Below, in pieces: positions 7,891 to 14,703 of a stretch of 40,100 nt of DNA (position 1 is the first letter of the stretch; every line of letters starts with the position of its first letter). A model generated the notes under the pieces. That model had not been told where the DNA came from. It was given only the letters and a program-made list of their open reading frames with translations, and ran no database searches. The stretch spans positions 1-40,100 of the forward strand of contig CASDRY010000088.1 in assembly GCA_949283235.1 (NCBI GenBank), written 5' to 3'. This stretch comes from an uncultured Spirochaetales bacterium. GTDB lineage: Bacteria; Spirochaetota; Spirochaetia; Sphaerochaetales; Sphaerochaetaceae. The position numbers were made by a program, and so were the translations under genes.

Positions 7891-9141
7891 TCAGTAATAA
7901 TCGTTATAGAAATCATCAACAGTCTTCTGGAAATCCTTCAGCAACGCAGGGATATCAGCATTAGGATCTGTCTCAACCTTGCTAAGGATATCCATCGTCT
8001 CCTGCCAGATTGTCGAATCGGCTACGTTCACAGGCTGTGGATAGATATTCTCAGAGCTCTCGATACTGACTTCTCTAAGAGGCTCCGAAGCGATGAGATT
8101 CTTAATCTCCTCTGACTCCATGAAAGAAGTCCTGATTGGAAGATAACCCTTCATGATGTTTGTAAGGCTTCCATCGAGGGAGATGAGATATGTAATCCAT
8201 TTGATCGTAGCCTCAAGCTCTTTATCATCATCGGTCGCGAAAAGACCAATTGAGTTTCCGCCAAGAGCTGTGTATGTACCAGGGAATGGAGCAACGCCAA
8301 GCCTGAAGCTGCAGCTGCCCTGAAGCTGGGAAAGGTTTGCACTGGATGTCACAAACATGGCAGTAAATCCATTCTTGAAATCCTCAAGGCTTGTGCTGTG
8401 CTGGTTAGAAGGCATCGATTTATCCTCGAATACCATTTTGTGGATTCCATTGAATACAGTAAGATACCCTTCGTTATCAACAGAAGCTTCGCTATCGGAA
8501 ATTATTATAGTTGCACCTTCATCCCATGCCCATGGCTGGATATACCACGCAGTATCGGAGTTGAAGTTGAATCCGTACACATCAGTCTTTCCATCTCCGT
8601 CTTTATCGAGCGTGAGAGCTTTTGCGACAGCTGGAATCTCCTCGAAATGCTTAGGAACTTCAAGCCCATACTCCTCAAAGAGGTCCGCATTGTAATAAAG
8701 GACAGGCACGCTGCTTGAATAAGGGATGCAAACACGCTTTCCATCATAGATGAACCTTCCCCAGAAAGCCGGCATGATATCATTAAGGGATTCCTCAGGA
8801 AGATAGTCCTCAATAACAAGAAGCTTACTGCTCTCGTACATTTCCGGAATTCCATGCCTCTGTCCCACGATGCCAGCATTTGGGAGGGAATTGGAAGCAA
8901 TTGCTGTCATATATTTTGTATAAAGATCATCGTAATCTCCGCCTACCGCTTCATTTACGACATCAATGTCAGGATTAGCAGCTTCGAAGGCCGCCTCTTC
9001 CTTTGAAAAATCATCAAACGTTCTGTGCCAGAAAACAATCTGTGTTTTCCCATCATCAGATGATTCTGCCGACCCATTTGCAAATGCAAATGTACATGTG
9101 AGTAATGCGAGAACCAACGCAAGTACAATCTTCTTACTCAT
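7891..9141 (-). CDS. ugpB: ABC importer substrate-binding protein, UgpB-like (family 1)
   Basis: The 416-residue protein starts with a signal peptide (basic M-S-K-K, hydrophobic core to about residue 20, then F-A-F-A-N-G-S-A-E). No lipobox Cys is placed correctly, so a secreted periplasmic form is likelier than a lipoprotein. The rest has the layout of family 1 sugar-binding proteins: Q-I-V-F-W-H near the start, N-A-D-L-F-E-E-Y-G, a D-K-D-G-D-G-K-T-D calcium-binding-like loop, and F-K-N-G-F-T-A-M-F. GGAGG lies five bases before the ATG. It opens the ugpB-ugpQ-ugpA-ugpE operon. The substrate, glycerol-3-phosphate or glycerophosphodiesters, is inferred from ugpQ only. Confidence 0.85.
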   Translation of the reverse strand: MSKKIVLALVLALLTCTFAFANGSAESSDDGKTQIVFWHRTFDDFSKEEAAFEAANPDIDVVNEAVGGDYDDLYTKYMTAIASNSLPNAGIVGQRHGIPEMYESSKLLVIEDYLPEESLNDIMPAFWGRFIYDGKRVCIPYSSSVPVLYYNADLFEEYGLEVPKHFEEIPAVAKALTLDKDGDGKTDVYGFNFNSDTAWYIQPWAWDEGATIIISDSEASVDNEGYLTVFNGIHKMVFEDKSMPSNQHSTSLEDFKNGFTAMFVTSSANLSQLQGSCSFRLGVAPFPGTYTALGGNSIGLFATDDDKELEATIKWITYLISLDGSLTNIMKGYLPIRTSFMESEEIKNLIASEPLREVSIESSENIYPQPVNVADSTIWQETMDILSKVETDPNADIPALLKDFQKTVDDFYNDYY

Positions 9142-9157
9142 TAATTCCTCCGAATAA

Positions 9158-9181
9158 GCAGCAGATATAATTCTCTGCTGC
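9158..9181 (-). promoter_or_regulatory. Perfect 8-bp inverted repeat in the ugpB 5' region
   Basis: GCAGCAGA at 9158-9165 and TCTGCTGC at 9174-9181 form a perfect hairpin with an eight-base loop, ending about ten bases before the ugpB ribosome site. No T-run follows on the minus strand, so it is not an ordinary terminator. It could be an operator or a 5'-UTR structure. Further upstream, to about 9362, the intergenic DNA is AT-rich with weak promoter-like hexamers only. Confidence 0.5.
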
Positions 9182-9419
9182 CATTATCCTTACATGGAAT
9201 TGTTAATGAATTTGGTACGTTACTTTGATTTCTGTTTAAATTTCAGTATCGTAGTATTTAATTCAGGATTATATTCGTGTTAAATCAAGCACCTTGGCAA
9301 ACATAGAAGCGGAAGGGAAAATCGTATAATATAATCAAGCTGCATAAACTCTGCACACTCCGGTGGAGCTGATTCAAGAAGCCATTCTTTCTGAATTGAG
9401 GAGAGTTCACAATTTCACT

Positions 9420-9854
9420 ATGGATATCAGGGAAGTAAAGGAAAGAGAGCCAAGCCTTATAGGGAAACTCATTGAAGTCTGGGAATCCTCTGTGAGAGAA
9501 ACACATCTGTTTCTTTCCAATGATGAGATTCTCAGCATAAAGAATTATGTTCCAGAGGCTCTGAAGAATGTCGAACACCTTATAATCGCTGAAGAAGAGG
9601 AGCCTGTCGCATTCATGGGTATTGAGAATGAATCATTAGAAATGCTTTTCATTGCAGCTTCAGAACGTGGAAAAGGTATAGGAAGGCGTCTCATTCAATA
9701 TGGTTTTGACAACTTCCACATAAATAAAGTTGCTGCAAATGAGCAGAATCCACAGGCTATAGGCTTCTATGAGCATATGGGTTTCCATACATACAAGCGC
9801 ACAGATCATGATGAGCAGGGAAATCCCTACCCACTGCTTTATATGTGTATTTAA
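9420..9854 (+). CDS. GNAT-family N-acetyltransferase, YjaB-like
   Basis: From the ATG at 9420 the product is 144 residues, close to the 147 of E. coli YjaB. It shares with YjaB the order V-W-x-x-S-V-R-E-T-H-x-F-L-S near the N-terminus, the acetyl-CoA loop R-G-K-G-I-G-R-R near residue 80, N-E-Q-N-P-Q-A-I-G-F-Y, and a final Y-P-L-L. These proteins acetylate an amine or protein lysine; the substrate here is unknown. A GTG at 9363 would add 19 residues, but neither start has a well-spaced ribosome site. The ATG matches the family start and has CACAAT six bases before it, a weak form of the leaderless pattern seen elsewhere in this window. It is a single gene, divergent from ugpB. Confidence 0.82.
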   Translation: MDIREVKEREPSLIGKLIEVWESSVRETHLFLSNDEILSIKNYVPEALKNVEHLIIAEEEEPVAFMGIENESLEMLFIAASERGKGIGRRLIQYGFDNFHINKVAANEQNPQAIGFYEHMGFHTYKRTDHDEQGNPYPLLYMCI

Positions 9855-10016
9855 ACTGATTACCAACGCGCCAATTGCAAACACTTCCTTATCTTGAAGG
9901 AATTTCAGAGTGGCTAGGCTTTGTCTTGTCGGGTCAAGAGTTCCACCTGACTTTATCATATGCATCGAACTGTGGAGCACAACCTCACCACCCTATAGCG
10001 GATGGAGGCTGAGTAG

Positions 10017-11210
10017 TTATATTGGCTCAAAGAGAATCATCACAGCCCCTGCCATTCTTGCATATTCCGATTTCGGATACGTCTCAATCAGTGCACGGAA
10101 CACATCGCGGGAGGCAACCTTGTCACCATCCGCCAACAGTAATCGTCCTATTCCAAAAAGCGCTTTAGGTGCAAGACCTGATAATTGTCCGCCTATATCA
10201 TATACAACTTGGTACAAGTATCGCGCTAATGTACGATTCCCAGCATTCTCTGCCGATACCGCAGCGTTAAATACTGCCAAGGGAACAAGATACCCATTTG
10301 CAACATCGGTAACACGCAAGTACATAGTCATAGCCTCAACATATCGTTTTGCATCAAAGAGCACATCACCAGCAAGCATCAAGGACTTCCCTCGAACGTA
10401 AGACCAAACTGGTACTGATTCGGAAAGCTCTTCGGCCTTTGTGATAAATACATCTACATCTGTGACTTTCTCTGCTTCTTGTTCGATATTCACAAGCCAA
10501 TCCATCGCATCCATCGACCGATCAATAGCCTCTCTGATAATCGGAAGACATACGACACTAGGTTCACAATGGCGCAATACGCTTTCAGATTCCTCCGAGG
10601 ATAACGTCTCCCCATTCATTTCACCTGATAGCCCTGAATACTCGGTTCCCCACTCTCCCCCAATAATATGATGTTTTTCCGTTCCTGATACGGAAAGAGA
10701 ATAGTCATACCGATCAGATTCTGCCTCTATGAGATGATGGATTACGATGCCATACTCGCTGACACTCTGAACCCTTGAAATCATCGTAACATCAATATTT
10801 TGTTCGATTTCGCTAAGCCCTGCTGGAGTATCGACAAAAATCCTATAATCTGCAGAAGCTTGTAAAGTCATCGCATAGTCCTCAATGTCCCTCTTGACGC
10901 TAAATATTCCTTCAGACTCTATGCTTTTGGCCTTATTGAGATAAGATTCCCTCGATGCTTCGTGTGTAATATACGATGGAATAAGTTCATCAGCATTAGC
11001 ACGGATTATAGCCTGATTTACCACGCTGTTATCGGTACCATTATTATCGAAATTGGTACTATCATGAAACAAAACATAATCGCCATCCTCAATTAGAGAT
11101 ACAACACTAAGAGCATTCTGTATAGAATCGGCAATTTCACCAATAAAAGCGGACGCTGTAAGAGGAATAGTCAACGTAAGAATAATGATTGCTGAAAGGA
11201 TTCTTCTCAT
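10017..11210 (-). CDS. Unrecognised exported protein with C-terminal helical (TPR-like) repeats
   Basis: The 397-residue protein has an N-terminal signal peptide (M-R-R, then a hydrophobic core to about residue 22, cleavage likely after A-S-A). I do not recognise the middle region, about residues 30-230. From about 265 to 395 it shows paired amphipathic helices with Ala and Tyr at TPR-like positions, for example L-A-V-F-N-A-A-V-S-A-E-N-A-G-N and R-D-V-F-R-A-L-I-E-T-Y-P-K-S-E-Y, resembling the outer-membrane TPR proteins of the BamD/YbgF type. Periplasmic or envelope scaffolding is a guess. No ribosome site precedes the ATG; instead TAGAAT lies exactly six bases upstream. Both neighbours are oriented differently or unrelated, and the gene-poor DNA around it suggests a variable locus. 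Confidence 0.75.
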   Translation of the reverse strand: MRRILSAIIILTLTIPLTASAFIGEIADSIQNALSVVSLIEDGDYVLFHDSTNFDNNGTDNSVVNQAIIRANADELIPSYITHEASRESYLNKAKSIESEGIFSVKRDIEDYAMTLQASADYRIFVDTPAGLSEIEQNIDVTMISRVQSVSEYGIVIHHLIEAESDRYDYSLSVSGTEKHHIIGGEWGTEYSGLSGEMNGETLSSEESESVLRHCEPSVVCLPIIREAIDRSMDAMDWLVNIEQEAEKVTDVDVFITKAEELSESVPVWSYVRGKSLMLAGDVLFDAKRYVEAMTMYLRVTDVANGYLVPLAVFNAAVSAENAGNRTLARYLYQVVYDIGGQLSGLAPKALFGIGRLLLADGDKVASRDVFRALIETYPKSEYARMAGAVMILFEPI

Positions 11211-11216
11211 AAACCC

Positions 11217-11225
11217 ATTCTACCA
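11217..11225 (-). promoter_or_regulatory. Extended -10 promoter placed for a leaderless mRNA (exported TPR-like protein)
   Basis: On the minus strand TGG TAGAAT GGGTTT ATG: a TGN-extended -10 hexamer lies six bases before the start codon, so transcription would begin at or next to the ATG. No Shine-Dalgarno sequence is present. Confidence 0.55.
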
Positions 11226-11883
11226 CATCTGTCGGTTATAGAATTTTCAAGAAACACCTATAGGACTCCTGCCTCTGGGAAGATGTACATCATACGCATA
11301 TCAATCGAAATTAAGAACAAGTTGGCTACAGGTTCGCCTGCCTCAGCACTGATAACGATGAATATGCAGAGGCAACGATTACGCAGATGAACCTGATTGC
11401 TAAATACATGCCATCACGCCTTGAGATGAATGATGCAAACAAACGGATATAGGAGGTAGTTCAAAATATTGTCAAATATGCGAACATACCAAAAGAGGCA
11501 AGATTACAGCTCTGTATCACCTATCCAGAATATTTCTTTCGAGGGGACTTATAATCAATCTCTAAGGCTTGTAGCAATACAGGATGCAACCAAAAAAGGA
11601 AATGCACCACTAGCATTACGATTAGAAGAAACAGCACCTGTTTCTGGATGGCTGTTTTCTTTCGCATAATCTACAATTCAAAAAATTACGTAAGATTCTT
11701 TTATTGTATGGTTTTCTTGATCCTAAAAGATTCTGATTCAGTAGCTATATATGGCAAGAATTCCTCTGTTTACTTTGCAGATAATCAGGTTCAATAACAA
11801 AATACAGAAACAAGATTATAACTTCATAAGTTATTTCTTTGGTTTATTTAAATTAACTATTTTGTTAGCCATGATTATCTTCA

Positions 11884-11892
11884 TGGTATTAT
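11884..11892 (+). promoter_or_regulatory. Extended -10 promoter placed for a leaderless mRNA (amrB)
   Basis: TGG TATTAT ATAGTC ATG: the -10 hexamer TATTAT at 11887-11892 with an extended TG at 11884-11885 sits six bases before the amrB start. There is no Shine-Dalgarno sequence. It would drive the whole amrB-amrA-amrS operon. Confidence 0.6.
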
Positions 11893-11898
11893 ATAGTC

Positions 11899-12702
11899 AT
11901 GATCAGAAGAGCCAGATTCAGAGGAACATGGTATCCATATGACAAGGAAAGCCTTGATGAAATAATAGGTCCATTGAATACAAATGGAGAGTATCGCATA
12001 GCGGTCCTTCCTCATTCAGGACTTGTTTTCAGCGGTGCTCTGATTAGAAGCTTCTTTGAGAGAATTCCGAAAGGAATTTCCCATGTTATCATCCTGTCTC
12101 CATCACATTACTATCCGATTCCAGCTTCCAGAATAGCCGTTTCAGAGTTTACAGAATCTGAAACTCCATATGGGAACATAAAAACGAATAAGCTAGACAT
12201 AGAGGGAAGCTTTGTGAATGACGATGTGATTGCGGCAGAGCATGGAATTGAAATGTTCCTGCCATTTATCGGGAAGCTTGGATTCTCTGTGTCATATGGA
12301 GTTATAAGCACACTGAGAAAGCCTGAAGATTCAAAGATAATCGCAGAGAATCTTCTTCCTTTGATTAATGATAATACACTGCTCATTGCCTCATCTGATT
12401 TCACTCACTATGGATCAAGGTTCGGTTACACACCATACCCAAGCAATGCAAAAGCGATGACTGTGCAGCATGACAGAAAATGCGCCGCTCTCCTCGCAAC
12501 AGGAGATGGATGCAGAGCATATGGAGAATATTCGCATTCTACAATCTGCGGCATAGCTCCTGCTTCGATTGCTGCAGAGCTTTCGGGACTCTTAGGAATG
12601 GAAGGAGAATCAGGAGATGGCTACACCTCTTCTGATATCTACCCAGATGGAGATGATGATTTCGTATCATACAGGACTGTATTCTGGAGGAAGAATGAAT
12701 AA
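11899..12702 (+). CDS. amrB: AmmeMemoRadiSam system protein B (Memo family)
   Basis: The 267-residue cytoplasmic protein belongs to the Memo family, which has the fold of LigB-type non-heme iron dioxygenases. It starts R-A-R-F-R-G-T-W-Y-P, the standard opening of AmrB. The residues that bind metal in human MEMO1 appear conserved: H39 in P-H-S-G, H70 in S-P-S-H, H170 in S-S-D-F-T-H-Y-G and C217 in S-T-I-C-G. E-H-G-I-E-M (114-119) is also typical. This suggests a metal-dependent redox enzyme or metal-binding protein; the reaction is not established. It overlaps amrA by eight bases and heads a three-gene operon with the AMMECR1 and radical SAM partners. Confidence 0.93.
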   Translation: MIRRARFRGTWYPYDKESLDEIIGPLNTNGEYRIAVLPHSGLVFSGALIRSFFERIPKGISHVIILSPSHYYPIPASRIAVSEFTESETPYGNIKTNKLDIEGSFVNDDVIAAEHGIEMFLPFIGKLGFSVSYGVISTLRKPEDSKIIAENLLPLINDNTLLIASSDFTHYGSRFGYTPYPSNAKAMTVQHDRKCAALLATGDGCRAYGEYSHSTICGIAPASIAAELSGLLGMEGESGDGYTSSDIYPDGDDDFVSYRTVFWRKNE

Positions 12703-13225
12703 GGCGGAACAGCAGAAGCTTCTTCGAATTGCAAGAAGATCAATAGAGAGTGCATTCACAGGTGATGTCATCGAGATTGAGAAGACAGATCTGAGACGAG
12801 GCGCGTTTGTGACACTCAACAAAGGAGGGAATCTAAGGGGCTGTATAGGATACCTTACAGGAATCGAACCCTTGTATCTCGAGATATTCAACCTCGCCCG
12901 TGCAGCGGCTTTTGATGATTACCGCTTTCCACCTCTGAGAAAAGAAGAGCTTAATGAGATTGAAATCGAGATCTCTGTCCTGACAGAACCGGAGGAAATA
13001 GAAAGCCTCGATGAATTCATACTTGGGCGGGATGGAATCATAATGAGATGCGGAAATAACAAGGCGGTATTCCTTCCGCAGGTTGCTGATGAGACAGGCT
13101 GGAGCAAAAGCGAGATGCTCTCCGCTCTTTCCCTGAAAGCTGGCCTCGATAGCAATGCATGGCAAAGAGAAGAAGCACGATTCAGCACATTCCAGGCGGA
13201 GGTATTCAGTGAAAGCAAGGTGTGA
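12695..13225 (+). CDS. amrA: AmmeMemoRadiSam system protein A (AMMECR1 domain)
   Basis: The 176-residue protein is an AMMECR1 domain: F-V-T-L-N-K-G-G-N-L-R-G-C-I-G is the family signature, with the invariant L-R-G-C-I-G near residues 46-51, followed by A-A-A-F-D-D-Y-R-F-P-P-L and a late W-Q-R-E-E-A-R-F-S-T-F-Q-A-E. I start it at the ATG at 12695, which overlaps the amrB stop and has GGAGG four bases upstream; a longer frame beginning inside amrB is a shadow. The biochemical role is unknown, but the Cys in the signature and its constant pairing with Memo and a radical SAM enzyme suggest a shared modification or metal-handling pathway. The gene end overlaps the start of amrS by 17 bases. Confidence 0.93.
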   Translation: MNKAEQQKLLRIARRSIESAFTGDVIEIEKTDLRRGAFVTLNKGGNLRGCIGYLTGIEPLYLEIFNLARAAAFDDYRFPPLRKEELNEIEIEISVLTEPEEIESLDEFILGRDGIIMRCGNNKAVFLPQVADETGWSKSEMLSALSLKAGLDSNAWQREEARFSTFQAEVFSESKV

Positions 13226-14126
13226 TTTCTGTTTCCGCTCCTGCGTAATCGAGGAAGGGAACTATGGCTGGTGCCGTGTCAGGAAGAACGAGAATGGAAA
13301 GATAATCAGCCCATACTACGGGATCATCCCAGCAATTGCTGTAGATCCAGTGGAGAAGAAACCGCTTTATCATTTTCTTCCAGGAACCTCTACCCTCTCC
13401 TTCGGAGCTTCAGGCTGTAATCTTTCCTGCGATTTCTGCCAGAACTGGGAATTAAGTCAGGAGGTCAGGAAAGGTTCTCGGATAAATCCGGATGAGGCAA
13501 TTCAATATGCCCTTGAGAATGATATCCCATCAATAAGCTTCACCTACTCCGAGCCTCTTGTCTGGCAGGATTATATGCTTAGCCTTGCAGCGAAAGCAAA
13601 AAATACGGGACTGAGGACTATCATGGTATCGAACGGAAGCTTCAGCAGTGATTCCCTTAAGCGCATCATCCCATATATCGATGCTTATAATATAGACGTT
13701 AAGGGAGATGGAGATTTCTACAAGACTATCTGCCATGGCCTATTAGATCCCGTGCTTGATGCAGTGGGAGAAATAGTAAGGCAAGGAAAGCACATTGAAA
13801 TCACAACAATGATAGTAGAGGGAATCCATACTCCTGAGATGATCAGGGAAATCGGAAAAGAGCTTTATGAGAGAGGAGTTCAGGTGTGGCATCTTTCACG
13901 CTTCTTTCCCCAATATAAAATGAATAATAGAAAACCAACTTCGGAATTATATCTTTTTAAAATTATAGAAGTCGCAAGGGAATCAAAGATACCTTACATC
14001 TACCCAGGGAACAGCTATCTGAAAGCTGAGAATAGCTGTCCCTGCTGTGGTAAGGAAATCGGGATACCACCCCGCTCAGGTGAGTGCCCCCACTGCGGCG
14101 AGCGAATATATGGCGTTTGGTTCTGA
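13209..14126 (+). CDS. amrS: AmmeMemoRadiSam system radical SAM enzyme
   Basis: The 305-residue protein carries the radical SAM cluster motif C70-x3-C74-x2-C77 (G-C-N-L-S-C-D-F-C), preceded by further cysteines at C5, C8, C12 and C22 that may bind an extra cluster or zinc. The motifs S-F-T-Y-S-E-P and V-S-N-G-S match the AMMECR1-linked and pyruvate-formate-lyase-activating-like branch. Near the C-terminus, C-P-C-C and C-P-H-C form a zinc-ribbon-like knuckle pair. I start at the GTG at 13209 because GGAGG lies six bases upstream and the family opens close to this cysteine cluster; the longer frame would start inside amrA. The 3' end overlaps the convergent Nudix-like gene by 51 bases. Confidence 0.93.
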   Translation: MKARCDFCFRSCVIEEGNYGWCRVRKNENGKIISPYYGIIPAIAVDPVEKKPLYHFLPGTSTLSFGASGCNLSCDFCQNWELSQEVRKGSRINPDEAIQYALENDIPSISFTYSEPLVWQDYMLSLAAKAKNTGLRTIMVSNGSFSSDSLKRIIPYIDAYNIDVKGDGDFYKTICHGLLDPVLDAVGEIVRQGKHIEITTMIVEGIHTPEMIREIGKELYERGVQVWHLSRFFPQYKMNNRKPTSELYLFKIIEVARESKIPYIYPGNSYLKAENSCPCCGKEIGIPPRSGECPHCGERIYGVWF

Positions 14127-14579
14127 TTTCTCTTTCTTTGCGAAAATTGCATTTTTAAAAGCCTTGAGCTCATCGCGAAGGAGGATATTCCCATCCTCAA
14201 TCATAAAATCATCAGGAAGACAGATCCATGTCGCATCATGGTAGTTATTCCTGCACTTGGGCTTCTTCATTGAGGAAAGACGCTGAGCATAGAGACGCAT
14301 CGAAATCTTTCCCTCATCAATCCTCCAGAACTCCACGAAGCTTGTCTTCACAGGCATGAGTCCTAGCTCATCATGTCCTGCCCTTGCAGCTCCATCCTCC
14401 TCTCTTTCATCCTCATTAAGAGAAACTGTTGGTATCGTAAATGTATAAGCCCTGCCAAGTATGGCGTTCACTCTTCTTCTGGCGAGAAGCACCCATATGT
14501 TTCCATTCATGTCGGTAGTCCAGAAGAGAGTTCCAGCTCTCCTGCAATCAATGGACTGTGTAATACTACTAAGATCCAT
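14076..14579 (-). CDS. Nudix-like hydrolase with a degenerate Nudix box
   Basis: The 167-residue product starts at ATG 14579 with GGAGG five bases upstream; the open frame extends much further back but only as a shadow of intergenic and porin DNA. Residues about 12-105 look like a Nudix domain: R-A-G-T-L-F-W, a beta strand W-V-L-L-A-R-R, then a Nudix-box-like R-A-G-H-D-E-L-G-L. In the standard R-E-x-x-E-E-x-G motif the first Glu is Ala and the next is Asp, while the last catalytic Glu and the Gly remain. Activity on a nucleoside diphosphate derivative is therefore uncertain. The last 51 bases overlap amrS on the opposite strand, so the two genes can affect each other by antisense transcription. 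Confidence 0.65.
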   Translation of the reverse strand: MDLSSITQSIDCRRAGTLFWTTDMNGNIWVLLARRRVNAILGRAYTFTIPTVSLNEDEREEDGAARAGHDELGLMPVKTSFVEFWRIDEGKISMRLYAQRLSSMKKPKCRNNYHDATWICLPDDFMIEDGNILLRDELKAFKNAIFAKKEKSEPNAIYSLAAVGALT

Positions 14580-14591
14580 GTGCACCTCCTG

Positions 14592-14619
14592 ACTATAATT
14601 TAGCCATGAAAGGTGTGAA
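14592..14619 (-). promoter_or_regulatory. Candidate promoter of the Nudix-like gene
   Basis: On the minus strand TTCACA (14619-14614), a 16-base spacer and TATAGT (14597-14592) precede the ribosome site of the 14579 start. The same bases read on the plus strand contain TATAAT (14594-14599), six bases before an ATG at 14606, so the site may fire in both directions. Confidence 0.4.
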
Positions 14620-14658
14620 GATGGGTAAAGTCCATGTGTATTTAGATGAAGATGAGAT

Positions 14659-14682
14659 GAGCCACGGAAAAATCCGTGGCTC
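14659..14682 (-). terminator. Perfect hairpin after the porin gene
   Basis: GAGCCACGGA and its exact complement flank a four-base T loop (on the minus strand), 22 bases after the porin stop codon. The 10-bp stem is strong but no continuous T-run follows. It is probably the 3' end or a stabilising structure of the abundant porin mRNA. Confidence 0.55.
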
Positions 14683-14703
14683 AGAGATTGAATGCATTTT
14701 CTA

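Larger units (their letters stand above)
11211..11898. other. Gene-poor stretch with possible gene remnants
   Basis: About 690 bases hold no convincing intact gene. On the plus strand one frame from 11315 to 11554 reads as protein-like sequence (for example N-L-I-A-K-Y-M-P-S-R-L-E) interrupted by a single TAG at 11450-11452 and continuing E-V-V-Q-N-I-V-K-Y-A-N-I-P. A second frame just upstream (A-T-G-S-P-A-S) could join it by a frameshift. I could not assign a family, so this may be a decayed gene or chance. A 66-codon frame at 11469 lacks coding character. From about 11680 the DNA becomes very AT-rich up to the amrB promoter. Confidence 0.4.

Noticed and set aside
9142-9194. 16-codon upstream ORF running into the ugpB start
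   Set aside because: The AAGGA is only about two bases from its ATG, the ORF runs through the hairpin, and the composition is not suggestive.
9660-9980. 106-codon minus-strand frame overlapping the acetyltransferase
   Set aside because: Two thirds is antisense to the acetyltransferase gene. The first 45 residues look protein-like but match no family I recognise, so I kept it only as a possible remnant.
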